This document shows, one piece after another, positions 25,445 through 34,765 of a stretch of DNA of 64,000 nt. The first letter of the stretch is position 1; each line of letters begins with the position of its first letter. Origin of the DNA: JBEGHD01 sp049334165. GTDB taxonomy: Bacteria > Bacteroidota > Bacteroidia > Flavobacteriales_D > Sanyastnellaceae. Under the pieces are notes generated by a model. It did not search any database, was not told the origin of the DNA, and saw nothing but the letters and a program-made list of their open reading frames with translations. A program made the translations under genes and the position numbers. Location of the stretch: NCBI GenBank assembly GCA_049334165.1, contig JBEGHD010000007.1; one strand, written 5' to 3'.

Positions 25445-25864
25445 TTACTTTTTCTCCCGCAGAATATCGCGAATTTCTTCGAGGAGCATTTCCTGTTTTG
25501 AAGGAGCATACTGTGGTTGTGCCTTGTCGTTTTCCTTTTTGCGTCTCAAAAAGTTGTTGTAAGCTCTTACAATGAGGAATACAGAAAAAGCCACGAGTAT
25601 AAAAGTCAATATGTGATTGATAAAAAGTCCGTAGCGGATGGCGATTTCAGGGACGATGATTTCAGTTCCGGACATCTCTGCCTCACTGATGACCAGTTTT
25701 AAATTCTGAAAACTCACACCACTGATTAGTTTGCCAATAGGTGGCATTATGATGTCGTCAACTAATGATTTGACTATTGCTCCGAAATATGTAGCGAGGA
25801 TTAAACCTACGGCTAGCTCAAGCACATTTCCGCGACTGATAAACTCTTTGAATTCTTTTAGCAT
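25445..25864 (-). CDS. mscL: Large-conductance mechanosensitive channel MscL
   Basis: This 139-residue protein has the N-terminal amphipathic helix, the signature GNVLELAVGLIL (12-23), two membrane helices and a charged C-terminal helix, all typical of pentameric MscL. It is the emergency valve for extreme hypo-osmotic shock. With the adjacent MscS-type channel it forms a compact osmoprotection pair. Confidence 0.95.
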   Translation of the reverse strand: MLKEFKEFISRGNVLELAVGLILATYFGAIVKSLVDDIIMPPIGKLISGVSFQNLKLVISEAEMSGTEIIVPEIAIRYGLFINHILTFILVAFSVFLIVRAYNNFLRRKKENDKAQPQYAPSKQEMLLEEIRDILREKK

Positions 25865-25932
25865 GGTCTTAATTCATTTTAATTCGTGAGATATGAATTT
25901 AGAATATTCCTGCAAAGGAAACTTTTGAAAAC

Positions 25933-25968
25933 AAAAAAAAAGGCGAGCCGGATGGCTCGCCTTTTTCA
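25933..25968 (-). terminator. Strong, probably bidirectional terminator after dnaK
   Basis: The 13-base stem AAAAAGGCGAGCC / GGCTCGCCTTTTT (25936-25948 with 25954-25966) lies between dnaK and mscL. T runs follow in both directions. Confidence 0.9.
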
Positions 25969-25991
25969 ATTTATAGTGTCGCTCAAGAAGT

Positions 25992-27914
25992 TTATGACTT
26001 CTTATCGTCTTCCACTTCTTCGAAGTCAACATCGGTTACTTCTTCGTCTTCACCTTGAGCTTGTCCACCTTGCGCTCCGGCACCGGCTGCGCCTTCAGCA
26101 CCGCCTTGTTCTTGTTGCGCCTGGTACATCTCCTGTGAAGCTGCCTGGAAAACTTCGTTGAGTTTATCCATTGAAGCTTTCATTCCTTCAATGTCTTTTT
26201 TCTCGTAGTTTTCCTTCAACTCTGCCAATGCGTCTTCGATTGGTTTTTTCTTGTCTTCAGGAATTTTGTCTCCGTACTCCTTCATCTGCTTCTCAGTCTG
26301 GAAGATCAAGCTGTCAGCTTTGTTCACTGTTTCAGCTTCTTCTTTTGCTTTCTGGTCAGCAGCTTCGTTTTCCTGAGCTTCGCGCTTCATTTTTTCGATT
26401 TCATCTTCGCTCAATCCAGAGGAAGCCTCAATTCGAATAGATTGCTCTTTGTTAGTCGCTTTATCCTTAGCCGAAACATTAATGATACCGTTGGCATCAA
26501 TGTCGAAAGTTACTTCTACCTGTGGCACTCCGCGTGGCGCTGGTGGAATTCCATCGAGGTGGAATCTACCAATCGAGCGGTTATCTTTTGCCATTGGGCG
26601 CTCGCCCTGCAGCACATGAATCTCAACTGATGGCTGATTGTCAGATGCTGTCGAGAACGTCTCCGACTTGTTTGTCGGGATCGTAGTGTTCGCATCGATC
26701 AATTTGGTCATCACACCACCCATGGTTTCAATACCAAGTGATAGTGGAGTCACATCGAGAAGAAGAACGTCTTTCACATCTCCTGACATTACACCACCCT
26801 GAATGGCAGCACCAACAGCAACAACCTCATCTGGATTTACTCCTTTTGAAGGCTCTTTTCCGAAGTACTTTTTCACACCTTCCTGAACAGCTGGGATTCT
26901 TGTAGAACCACCAACCAAAATCACTTCATCAATGTCGCTCTTGCTGAGGCCTGCGCTTTTCAGTGCAGATTCGCATGGGTCGATTGTTTTCTTAATCAAT
27001 TCATCGGCAAGTTGCTCAAATTTTGAGCGGCTCAATGAACGTACAAGGTGCTTTGGCACTCCGTCAACCGGCATGATGTAAGGCAAGTTGATTTCTGTTT
27101 GAGAAGAACTGGAAAGCTCAATTTTCGCTTTCTCAGCAGCTTCTTTCAAACGCTGCATCGCCATTGGGTCTTGCTTGAGGTCAATTCCGTTTTCGTCTTT
27201 GAATTCGGCAGCCAACCAGTCGATGATCACCTGGTCAAAGTCGTCACCACCGAGGTGAGTGTCACCGTCAGTAGAAAGTACTTCAAAAACACCGTCACCT
27301 AGCTCGAGAATGGAAACGTCATGCGTACCACCACCGAGGTCGAATACTACCACTTTCATGTCTTGCGACTTTTTATCAAGTCCATAGGCAAGAGCAGCAG
27401 CAGTTGGCTCATTGATAATTCTTTTCACTTTAAGTCCAGCAATTTCACCGGCTTCTTTAGTAGCCTGACGCTGCGAGTCATTAAAGTAAGCAGGAACAGT
27501 AATCACTGCCTCTGTAACTCCCTGACCGAGATAGTCTTCAGCAGTTTTCTTCATTTTTTGAAGAATCATTGCCGAGATCTCTTGAGGAGTGTATTGTCTG
27601 TCATCTATTTGAACACGTGGCGTGTTGTTGTCACCTTTTACAACTTTATAAGGAACGCGGCCAACTTCTTTTTCTACTTCTGAAAAAGAGTTACCCATAA
27701 AGCGTTTGATAGAAGAAATTGTCTTCTCTGGGTTGGTGATAGCCTGACGTTTTGCAGGGTCACCGATTTTTCTTTCACCACCCTCTACGAAAGCCACCAT
27801 CGAGGGAGTGGTTCGTTTTCCTTCACTATTTTGGATAACGACCGGCTCATTTCCCTCCATTACAGCTACGCAGGAGTTAGTAGTACCTAAGTCAATTCCG
27901 ATAATTTTACTCAT
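25992..27914 (-). CDS. dnaK: Molecular chaperone DnaK (Hsp70)
   Basis: This 640-residue Hsp70 has the complete ATPase domain: GIDLGTTNSC at the N-terminus, DLGGGTHDVSIL near 197 and GGSTRIPAVQ near 342. It is followed by the linker VLLLDVTPLSLGIE, the substrate-binding domain and a Gly/Gln/Ala-rich tail ending in an acidic EEV-type segment. It folds and protects proteins together with DnaJ and GrpE, neither of which is in this window. The upstream region lacks a perfect TAnnTTTG element but has TGACA-type repeats, which may reflect stress-specific control. Confidence 0.97.
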   Translation of the reverse strand: MSKIIGIDLGTTNSCVAVMEGNEPVVIQNSEGKRTTPSMVAFVEGGERKIGDPAKRQAITNPEKTISSIKRFMGNSFSEVEKEVGRVPYKVVKGDNNTPRVQIDDRQYTPQEISAMILQKMKKTAEDYLGQGVTEAVITVPAYFNDSQRQATKEAGEIAGLKVKRIINEPTAAALAYGLDKKSQDMKVVVFDLGGGTHDVSILELGDGVFEVLSTDGDTHLGGDDFDQVIIDWLAAEFKDENGIDLKQDPMAMQRLKEAAEKAKIELSSSSQTEINLPYIMPVDGVPKHLVRSLSRSKFEQLADELIKKTIDPCESALKSAGLSKSDIDEVILVGGSTRIPAVQEGVKKYFGKEPSKGVNPDEVVAVGAAIQGGVMSGDVKDVLLLDVTPLSLGIETMGGVMTKLIDANTTIPTNKSETFSTASDNQPSVEIHVLQGERPMAKDNRSIGRFHLDGIPPAPRGVPQVEVTFDIDANGIINVSAKDKATNKEQSIRIEASSGLSEDEIEKMKREAQENEAADQKAKEEAETVNKADSLIFQTEKQMKEYGDKIPEDKKKPIEDALAELKENYEKKDIEGMKASMDKLNEVFQAASQEMYQAQQEQGGAEGAAGAGAQGGQAQGEDEEVTDVDFEEVEDDKKS

Positions 27915-28007
27915 GATATGTTTCGTTTTAAAGGTATTCGTTCTTGATTTCGACTCTCTTTGGTCAATCTCTGTGCCACCGGTCAGAAAAATCTTTCAAA
28001 TGAAATA

Positions 28008-28066
28008 TTGACACAATTTGACTGACACAGCCTGAAATTGGGCATTGATAAAATGACATTTTGTCG
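28008..28066. promoter_or_regulatory. TGACA-rich region between dnaK and the exonuclease gene
   Basis: The region TTGACACAATTTGACTGACA (from 28008) is followed by the near-perfect inverted repeat TGACA-TTT-TGTCG (28054-28066). It lies in the divergent gap between dnaK and the ligase-associated exonuclease. A role as stress operator is an inference from position. Confidence 0.35.
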
Positions 28067-28162
28067 AGACCACTGCGATTTATCCTGCGACTACCCGGAT
28101 TTGACAGACGCCTTTAACCTGGCAATTCAAAAACATTTCTTGTTTCTTGTGGTTGATGTCAC

Positions 28163-29182
28163 ATGTCGCTTTTACGCTTTACTAACAAGGGAATCTACTG
28201 TCCGCAGGCAAAAGTTTACATCGATCCGTGGAAGCCGGTCAACAAAGCAATTATTACACACGCTCATGCCGATCACTCCCGCTGGGGAATGAAAAATTAT
28301 TTAGCTCATAACCTCAGTGTGCCGGTGATGAAATACCGCCTGGGCAGCGACATCAATGTGGAAGGTGTTGATTTCAACGAACCGCGAACCATCAACGGAG
28401 TTAAGTTTTCGCTTCATCCTGCTGGTCACATTTATGGATCTGCGCAGGTGCGCGTGGAATACAAAGGTGAAGTGTGGGTGGTTTCTGGCGACTACAAAAC
28501 CGAAAACGACAAATGCTGCACGCCATTCGAACCGGTGAAATGTCATTCGTTTATCACTGAATCAACTTTTGGACTTCCAGTATACCGATGGGAAAATCAG
28601 GAATCGGTTTTTGAGGACATCAACAGCTGGTGGAGAAAAAATAAAGAGCAGGGAAAAACCACAATTCTCTGTGGTTACTCGCTCGGGAAGGCTCAGCGAA
28701 TAATTCAAAACCTCGACTCTTCAATCGGAAAGATTTACACTCATGGAGCTGTGGAAAACACCAACGAGGTGCTAAGAGAAGCCGGAATAGTCATTCAGGA
28801 GACAACGCAAATCACTCAGGAAACTCCCAAAAAAGCAACTCTGGGAAATATCGTGATAGCCCCACCTTCTGCTTTAGGAACTCCCTGGGCACGTAAACTG
28901 AAGCCTTACTCTACGGGAGTGGCCAGTGGCTGGATGATGGTGCGGGGAATGCGCAGAAGAAGAAATGCCGACAGAGGGTTTGTTCTGTCGGATCACGCAG
29001 ATTGGCAAGGATTGAACGAGTCGGTAAAAGCCACTGGGGCTGAAAACATTTACGTCACTCACGGTTACTCCACCATTTTTGCGAACTGGCTGAAAGAGCA
29101 AGGCTACAACGCGAGCGTAGTAGATACCGAATACGAAGGTGAAAACATGGACGAGAAAGAGGAGAAGGGAGACGAAGAATGA
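28163..29182 (+). CDS. Ligase-associated DNA exonuclease (MBL fold)
   Basis: This 339-residue metallo-beta-lactamase/beta-CASP-type nuclease has the metal site HAHADH (33-38), a further SGDYKTE motif near 110 and SDHADW near 275. Proteins of this type are encoded beside an ATP-dependent DNA ligase and an Lhr-like helicase and are thought to act in DNA damage repair. The stop overlaps the ligase start by four bases (ATGA), so the two are coupled. The helicase partner is about 18 kb away at 48382. Confidence 0.9.
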   Translation: MSLLRFTNKGIYCPQAKVYIDPWKPVNKAIITHAHADHSRWGMKNYLAHNLSVPVMKYRLGSDINVEGVDFNEPRTINGVKFSLHPAGHIYGSAQVRVEYKGEVWVVSGDYKTENDKCCTPFEPVKCHSFITESTFGLPVYRWENQESVFEDINSWWRKNKEQGKTTILCGYSLGKAQRIIQNLDSSIGKIYTHGAVENTNEVLREAGIVIQETTQITQETPKKATLGNIVIAPPSALGTPWARKLKPYSTGVASGWMMVRGMRRRRNADRGFVLSDHADWQGLNESVKATGAENIYVTHGYSTIFANWLKEQGYNASVVDTEYEGENMDEKEEKGDEE

Positions 29183-30768
29183 AGCGATTTGCCGAGCTGT
29201 TCATGAAACTCGATCAGACCACAAAGACCACGGTGAAGATTGATGTCCTGGCTGACTACTTTCGAGAAGCGCCCGATTCCGACAAGGTTTGGTGTATCGC
29301 TCTGCTTTCTGGCAAACGGCCAAAGCGTCCGGTAAAAACTACTTTTCTCAGGCAATGGGCAGCTGAGCTGGCCGGGCTTCCCGATTGGCTTTTCGAAGAA
29401 TCTTACCATGTTGTGGGCGACCTTGGGGAAACTGTGGCGCTGGTGCTACCGGATCCGGAATCTACGGAGGAGCGGTCGCTGACAGAAATCATGGAGCTGA
29501 TTATCGAGCTCCGGGAAAAAACAGACGAGGAAAAGAAAAAGTGGGTGCAGTCGGAATGGATGAAGCAGTCGCGAAACGAACGTTTTGTGTTCAACAAACT
29601 GATGACCGGTATTTCCAGGATTGGCGTGTCGCAGAAAAACATGGTGAAAGCTCTTGCCAAATACACCGAGCGGGATGAAAGTGTTTTGGCTCACAGGCTG
29701 ATGGGAAACTGGACGCCAACAGAGTACACTTTCTCAAGACTGATACTGGAAGAAAGGAAAGAAGACGACTTGTCGCGTCCTTATCCATTTTATTTGGCAT
29801 ATCCGCTTGAAGAAAAACCCGAGGAGCTGGGAGATCCTAGCGATTGGCAGGTGGAGTGGAAGTGGGACGGAATCCGCGGGCAGGTTGTGATTCGCGAAGG
29901 ACAAATTTTCGTTTGGAGCCGTGGGGAAGAACTGGTGACTGATAAGTTTCCGGAACTTCATTCCCTGAAAGATACCGTGCCTGACGGTACAGTAATCGAT
30001 GGAGAAATAATTTGCCACGATGGTGAACAGCCATTGCCGTTTCACCTTTTGCAGACCCGAATCGGACGCAAAAATGTTTCTGCCAAAACGATGAAAAAAG
30101 CCCCGGTGAAAATCATTGCTTACGACCTTTTGGAACACCAGAATGAAGACGTGCGAGAAGTAGAGCTCGGGAAAAGAAGAGCCTGGCTCGAGCAAATTGT
30201 GGAAAAGGCCAGTGTCGATGAGTTGCTGATTTCTAAAGTTTTGGAAGAAAAGGACTGGAGCTCATTGGCAGAGAAAAGGGAAGGCTCCCGGGAAATGCGC
30301 AGCGAGGGGTTGATGATCAAAAAGAAAGACTCTAACTACAAGGTCGGGAGAAAGCGTGGCGACTGGTGGAAGTGGAAAGTCGATCCGCTGACAATCGATG
30401 CGGTTTTGATCTACGCCATGCGCGGCCACGGGCGCAGAGCCAATTTGTACACCGATTACACTTTTGCGGTATGGGATGGTGATGAGCTTGTTCCTGTTAC
30501 CAAGGCCTACTCCGGTTTGACCGACAAGGAGTTCAACCAGGTTGATCGTTTTGTAAAAAAGAATACAGTCGATCGATTCGGGCCCGTGAGGTCCGTTAAG
30601 CCAGAGTTGGTTTTCGAGATCGCTTTTGAAGGAATTGCCGAATCGAATCGTCACAAAAGTGGCGTGGCACTAAGGTTCCCTCGAATGCATCGCTGGAGAA
30701 CCGACAAACCGGCCGAAGAAGCCAACACCAAAGCAGACCTTCTCAAACTTTTGGATAAATTCGGCTGA
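29179..30768 (+). CDS. ATP-dependent DNA ligase (repair type)
   Basis: This 529-residue ligase has three parts: an N-terminal DNA-binding domain, the adenylation domain with the nucleotidyl-lysine motif KWDG (Lys228), and an OB domain with SEGLMIKKKDSNYKVGRKRG. It seals nicks using ATP and is distinct from the NAD-dependent replicative LigA. It overlaps the exonuclease gene by four bases. The pair matches the bacterial ligase-associated repair module of exonuclease, ligase, helicase and phosphoesterase. The phosphoesterase (PdeM) is not seen in the window. Confidence 0.93.
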   Translation: MKRFAELFMKLDQTTKTTVKIDVLADYFREAPDSDKVWCIALLSGKRPKRPVKTTFLRQWAAELAGLPDWLFEESYHVVGDLGETVALVLPDPESTEERSLTEIMELIIELREKTDEEKKKWVQSEWMKQSRNERFVFNKLMTGISRIGVSQKNMVKALAKYTERDESVLAHRLMGNWTPTEYTFSRLILEERKEDDLSRPYPFYLAYPLEEKPEELGDPSDWQVEWKWDGIRGQVVIREGQIFVWSRGEELVTDKFPELHSLKDTVPDGTVIDGEIICHDGEQPLPFHLLQTRIGRKNVSAKTMKKAPVKIIAYDLLEHQNEDVREVELGKRRAWLEQIVEKASVDELLISKVLEEKDWSSLAEKREGSREMRSEGLMIKKKDSNYKVGRKRGDWWKWKVDPLTIDAVLIYAMRGHGRRANLYTDYTFAVWDGDELVPVTKAYSGLTDKEFNQVDRFVKKNTVDRFGPVRSVKPELVFEIAFEGIAESNRHKSGVALRFPRMHRWRTDKPAEEANTKADLLKLLDKFG

Positions 30769-30788
30769 CGAAAAAAGACGCAAGTATT

Positions 30789-31325
30789 GTGAAGCCAGAA
30801 TCTCTTACCATTCTCAAAAAGGAACTTAAAAAATGCTCACCCGAGGAAACTCAGGAAATTGTACTGCGACTTGCTCGCGCAAAGAAGGAAAACAAAGAGC
30901 TCCTCACTTACCTGTTGAGCTACGCTGAAGACGCAGCCGAGTATGCTGACGACATGCAGGAGCATCTAGATCTGGCTTTTGAAGATCTGAGTCACCGACC
31001 TTACTTTGCTGCAAAAACACTGAGGAAAGTACTTCGGGAAATCACAAAATTTAAGCGATTCACAAAAAGTGACCGTTACATGGTGCAACTCTTGTTGCAC
31101 TTTTGCGAGCGAACTGTCGATCACTTTGGTTCATCTCTCCGCCATCAGCCAACGCAGGGAATCATTTTTCGCACCATGCTAAAAATCCGAAAGGCGCTCG
31201 ACAAGATGCACGAAGATCTTCAGGCCGACTTCAGGCCGCATTTTGAAGAAATCGTGAAGACGATCGATTCCAAATTCACGTATTGGAATGCTATCCGCTA
31301 TAACATCAGGGAATTGACTGAATAG
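30789..31325 (+). CDS. Helical protein of unknown function, downstream of DNA ligase
   Basis: This 178-residue protein starts at a GTG 20 bases after the ligase stop and is probably co-transcribed. It is rich in charged residues (many Lys, Glu, Arg) and is predicted almost entirely helical, with no signal peptide, membrane segment or metal-cluster motif. I recognise no family. Its position suggests a possible accessory role in the ligase/exonuclease repair module, but that is inference only. Confidence 0.8.
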   Translation: MKPESLTILKKELKKCSPEETQEIVLRLARAKKENKELLTYLLSYAEDAAEYADDMQEHLDLAFEDLSHRPYFAAKTLRKVLREITKFKRFTKSDRYMVQLLLHFCERTVDHFGSSLRHQPTQGIIFRTMLKIRKALDKMHEDLQADFRPHFEEIVKTIDSKFTYWNAIRYNIRELTE

Positions 31326-31349
31326 TTTTTTTCGGGTTTCGGGATTCAA

Positions 31350-31357
31350 TACATTTG
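31350..31357 (+). promoter_or_regulatory. -7 promoter element of the metal-receptor-like gene
   Basis: TACATTTG lies 32 bases before the ATG at 31389, just after the stop of the preceding gene, so the downstream gene can be transcribed on its own. Confidence 0.65.
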
Positions 31358-31388
31358 CCCGCACAAATTCTCAATTCTAACCGAACGC

Positions 31389-32186
31389 ATGCCAAATTAT
31401 ACCGATCAAATGGGCAGAAAGGTGCAGCTTTTTGCACCGCCAGAAAGGATTATCTCTCTTGTTCCATCTCAAACAGAGTTGCTTCATGCCATAGGGCTTG
31501 GAGAAGAAGTAGTGGGAATCACGAAATTTTGTGTCCACCCCAAAGCCTGGTGGAAGTCAAAGGAAAGAATTGGTGGAACTAAAAAACTAAATCTCGATAA
31601 AATACGGGAGCTCGATCCGGACTTAATCATTGGCAACAAGGAAGAAAACACCAAAGAGGATATCGAGGAGTTAGAAAAAGAATTTCCAGTTTGGATGAGC
31701 AATGTGGACACCCTTGATGATGCTTACGAAATGATTGTGGAAGTCGGCCGCATTTGCGATCACGAGAAAGAGGCTGTGCAATTGGCAAAAGAAATTGAGG
31801 AGAAATTTAAAAGCCTTCCTGTTACCGAGAGTCCAGAAGCCTCAGTGGCCTATTTTATTTGGGAAAACCCGAAAATGGTGGTTTCTAACGACACTTTTGT
31901 CGACCATCTGCTAAATCGTTGCGGCTTCAAAAACGTTTTCTCGAATCACCCAAAGTTTGAAGGAGAGCGTTACCCCGAAGTCACCAAAGAAGATCTGAAA
32001 GCTGCCAATCCCGATTTTGTTTTTCTTTCGTCAGAACCTTTTCCGTTTAAGGATGAGCACAAAAATGAATTTAGAGAAATCCTGCCGCAGTCTCGCATCG
32101 AAATTGTAGATGGTGAAATGTTTAGTTGGTATGGCTCTCGTCTGTTGCAGGCGGTGGACTATCTGAAGGAAGTTAAAAACTCCTGA
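31389..32186 (+). CDS. Helical-backbone metal receptor (BtuF/FhuD-like) without signal peptide
   Basis: This 265-residue protein has the two-lobed fold of class III substrate-binding proteins, with RIISLVPSQTELLHAIGLGEEVVG at the start of lobe one and a long linker helix. Such proteins normally bind cobalamin or iron-siderophores in the periplasm for ABC import. Here there is no signal peptide or lipobox and no permease or ATPase gene nearby, so it may act in the cytoplasm as a binding or sensing protein. The ATG at 31389 is supported by the promoter at 31350. Confidence 0.82.
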   Translation: MPNYTDQMGRKVQLFAPPERIISLVPSQTELLHAIGLGEEVVGITKFCVHPKAWWKSKERIGGTKKLNLDKIRELDPDLIIGNKEENTKEDIEELEKEFPVWMSNVDTLDDAYEMIVEVGRICDHEKEAVQLAKEIEEKFKSLPVTESPEASVAYFIWENPKMVVSNDTFVDHLLNRCGFKNVFSNHPKFEGERYPEVTKEDLKAANPDFVFLSSEPFPFKDEHKNEFREILPQSRIEIVDGEMFSWYGSRLLQAVDYLKEVKNS

Positions 32187-32259
32187 TTTAGCGTCAGTTG
32201 TTCACTTTGTTTTTTTGACATTTTAGCATTTGCGTGCGCATTTCTGCAACCGAATGAAA

Positions 32260-32267
32260 TATATTTG
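32260..32267 (+). promoter_or_regulatory. -7 promoter element of the patatin-barrel gene
   Basis: TATATTTG lies 52 bases before the TTG start at 32319. Confidence 0.65.
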
Positions 32268-32318
32268 GCCCAGTTTCGTATTTCAATCCGGAACTAAACC
32301 AAACACCGCGCGTCTAAC

Positions 32319-34694
32319 TTGAAAATTGAGCGATTATACAATCTTCATTTTGGTCATTCTGGCCAAATTAACCTGTTGCTTTTTCTAAAGCGGTGTCTGA
32401 TTCCCAGTTTTAAAAAATATCTGCTAGTCATCTGTTTTCTAGTGGCTGCAGTGGTCACTTCTAACGCTCAACAAAAAGTGGGAGTGGTGCTGAGTGGAGG
32501 AGGAGCCTCAGGCCTGGCCCATGTTGGATTTTTGAAAGCTCTGGAGGAGAACAACATTCCTATAGATTACATTACCGGAACATCTATGGGGGCTATCATT
32601 GGCGCGATGTATGCCTCGGGAATGTCGGTAGAAGAGATTGAGGACTTCGTAAAATCCGAACAGTTTGCCTTGATGGCCAGCGGTGGCCTCAGAGAGGAAT
32701 ACCAGTTCTTTTTCAAAAAGTTTGACCCTGATGCTTCTCTGGCTACTCTCAAGTTTAGTAAGGCATCACTCATTGAAGGTAGCATTCCAACTAACCTGAT
32801 TGATCCGGTTTTGATGGATTACGAATTTCTCGAACTTTTCAGCCAGGCTGCAGCGGCTGCGGATTATGACTTCGATAATCTCTTTGTACCCTTTCGCTGT
32901 GTAGCTTCCGATGTGGAGGCAAAAGAGAGCGTAGTCTTTCGATCGGGACATTTGAGTCAGGCTGTGCGGGCGTCCTCAACTTATCCTTTTTACCTAAAGC
33001 CCATAGAAATTGATGGCAAGTTGCTTTTCGATGGAGGGCTCTACAACAATTTTCCTTCAGACGTCATGTACAGCGATTTTATGCCTGATGTCATTATTGG
33101 CTGCAACGTATCCGAAAACCAGGTGAGCCCATCGATGGATAGTTTTATGTCGCAGATTCGCAGCATGATTCAGTATAAATCGAATTTCGAGAGTCTGTGC
33201 GATCACATGCATATCGTAGAACCGGAAACAGATGTGGGAACTTTTGAATTCGATGAGGCGGCCGAAGCAGTTTTGCAAGGCTATCAGTCTACTGTTTTGG
33301 AGTTGGACACAATCACCGGCATGATTGAAAGGCGAGAAACCCTCGAATCGAAAAATAAGAGAAGAGCTGCTTTCAAATCGCAGTTCGAACCGCTTGTCTT
33401 TGACGAGATCAACATCGAAGGATTGGATAAATCGCAAAAGAGCTATGTCCGTAAAATACTTGGAAAGAATCGTGATACGATTTCGATCCGTGAAATTGAA
33501 TCGCGTTACTTCCGCATTTTTTCCGATGACAAAATCAAGTACATCTACCCTGTCGCTCACTACAAGCCTGAGTCTGGTTTTTATTCACTCAGCCTGAATG
33601 TGAAGAAAGAGAAAGATATCCTTGTCTCTTTTGGTGGGGTGTTTTCGTCCCGACCTATTAATACCGGGTTTGTGGGAGTTCGCTACAATCTGTTCGGTCG
33701 AACTTCTGCAACACTCAACGCCAATTCGTACTTCGGTAAATTCTACAGCTCAGTTCATGCCAGCTCGCGCTTCGATTTTTCTGCGCAGATTCCATTTTCC
33801 ATAGAGCCTGGCCTCACTTTCAACCGATGGGATTACTTCAAGAGTTTCACCACTTTCTTTGAAGAAACTCAACCGTCTTTTATCATTCATACCGAGCAGT
33901 TTGGCGGTGCCAAGTTTAAAATTCCTGTTGGCTCAAAAGGCCGACTGACCTTCGAGCCAAATTATTTTGATATCAGTGACGAATACTATCAAACAAATGA
34001 TTTTTCCTCGGCTGATACGGTTGATAACACTTCGTTTAGAGGCCTCACTGCTGCACTTTTCTATGAGAGAAGCACTCTTAATCGAAAGCAATTCGCGACA
34101 GATGGTACGTTTTTAAACATTCGAGGAAGGTTTGTAAGCGGTGATGAGCTCACCGACCTGGGGTCCACAGCCTCTGTTCCGGGTTCTGTGCCTTACAAAA
34201 ATTACCATGAGTGGTGGTCTCTAAAAGGAGAATATACCAACTATTTCGACCGCTGGGGTCCGATCACTGTGGGTTTCGATCTAGAGGCCGTTGCTTCTAA
34301 CCAGCCGTTTTTTGCCAATTATCGGGCAACACTAATTGAGGCTCCAGCCTACCGACCTATTCCAGAGAGCTACACCTTTTTCCTCGATCATTTTAGAGCG
34401 CACAACTACGCAGCAGGTGGTGTGAAACTAATCGGACACATCAATAAGAATATTCACTTGAGGGCAGAGGGTTATGCTTTTAAACCGTTTGGAAGAATTG
34501 CCGGCAACGAAGACAAAAGCCCTTACTATTTCTATGACGACACTTTCAATTACATCGGGTCTGGTTCATTGGTCTACCAATCACCCATCGGACCGCTAAG
34601 TCTGAGTCTCAATTATTACGATCAGAAGGAAGATCCCTGGAGCTTCATCTTCAGCTTTGGCTACACCTTGTTCAACCGAAGAGCTTTTGAGTAA
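32319..34694 (+). CDS. Patatin-like phospholipase with POTRA and outer-membrane barrel (type Vd-like)
   Basis: This 791-residue protein has a signal peptide ending near residue 50 (VVTSNAQQ). A patatin lipase domain follows (about 53-330) with the oxyanion loop SGGGASG, the nucleophile Ser89 in GTSMG and Asp238 in FDGG. Next come a POTRA-like module (about 365-430) and a C-terminal beta barrel ending in Phe-rich strands. This matches PlpD-type autotransporters, in which the lipase is carried to the cell surface by its own barrel. The start is uncertain: TTG at 32319 is the only far-upstream option, and a shorter N-terminus nearer the signal helix is possible. Substrate lipid is unknown. Confidence 0.87.
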   Translation: MKIERLYNLHFGHSGQINLLLFLKRCLIPSFKKYLLVICFLVAAVVTSNAQQKVGVVLSGGGASGLAHVGFLKALEENNIPIDYITGTSMGAIIGAMYASGMSVEEIEDFVKSEQFALMASGGLREEYQFFFKKFDPDASLATLKFSKASLIEGSIPTNLIDPVLMDYEFLELFSQAAAAADYDFDNLFVPFRCVASDVEAKESVVFRSGHLSQAVRASSTYPFYLKPIEIDGKLLFDGGLYNNFPSDVMYSDFMPDVIIGCNVSENQVSPSMDSFMSQIRSMIQYKSNFESLCDHMHIVEPETDVGTFEFDEAAEAVLQGYQSTVLELDTITGMIERRETLESKNKRRAAFKSQFEPLVFDEINIEGLDKSQKSYVRKILGKNRDTISIREIESRYFRIFSDDKIKYIYPVAHYKPESGFYSLSLNVKKEKDILVSFGGVFSSRPINTGFVGVRYNLFGRTSATLNANSYFGKFYSSVHASSRFDFSAQIPFSIEPGLTFNRWDYFKSFTTFFEETQPSFIIHTEQFGGAKFKIPVGSKGRLTFEPNYFDISDEYYQTNDFSSADTVDNTSFRGLTAALFYERSTLNRKQFATDGTFLNIRGRFVSGDELTDLGSTASVPGSVPYKNYHEWWSLKGEYTNYFDRWGPITVGFDLEAVASNQPFFANYRATLIEAPAYRPIPESYTFFLDHFRAHNYAAGGVKLIGHINKNIHLRAEGYAFKPFGRIAGNEDKSPYYFYDDTFNYIGSGSLVYQSPIGPLSLSLNYYDQKEDPWSFIFSFGYTLFNRRAFE

Positions 34695-34738
34695 CGGTGA
34701 AAGCCTTTTGCTTAAGGAAGCCATCAGCGCATTATTTC

Positions 34739-34746
34739 TAACTTTG
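34739..34746 (+). promoter_or_regulatory. -7 promoter element of the Gfo/Idh gene
   Basis: TAACTTTG lies 20 bases before the ATG at 34766, giving a very short leader. Confidence 0.7.
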
Positions 34747-34765
34747 CCCGAAATTTAATGGAGGA

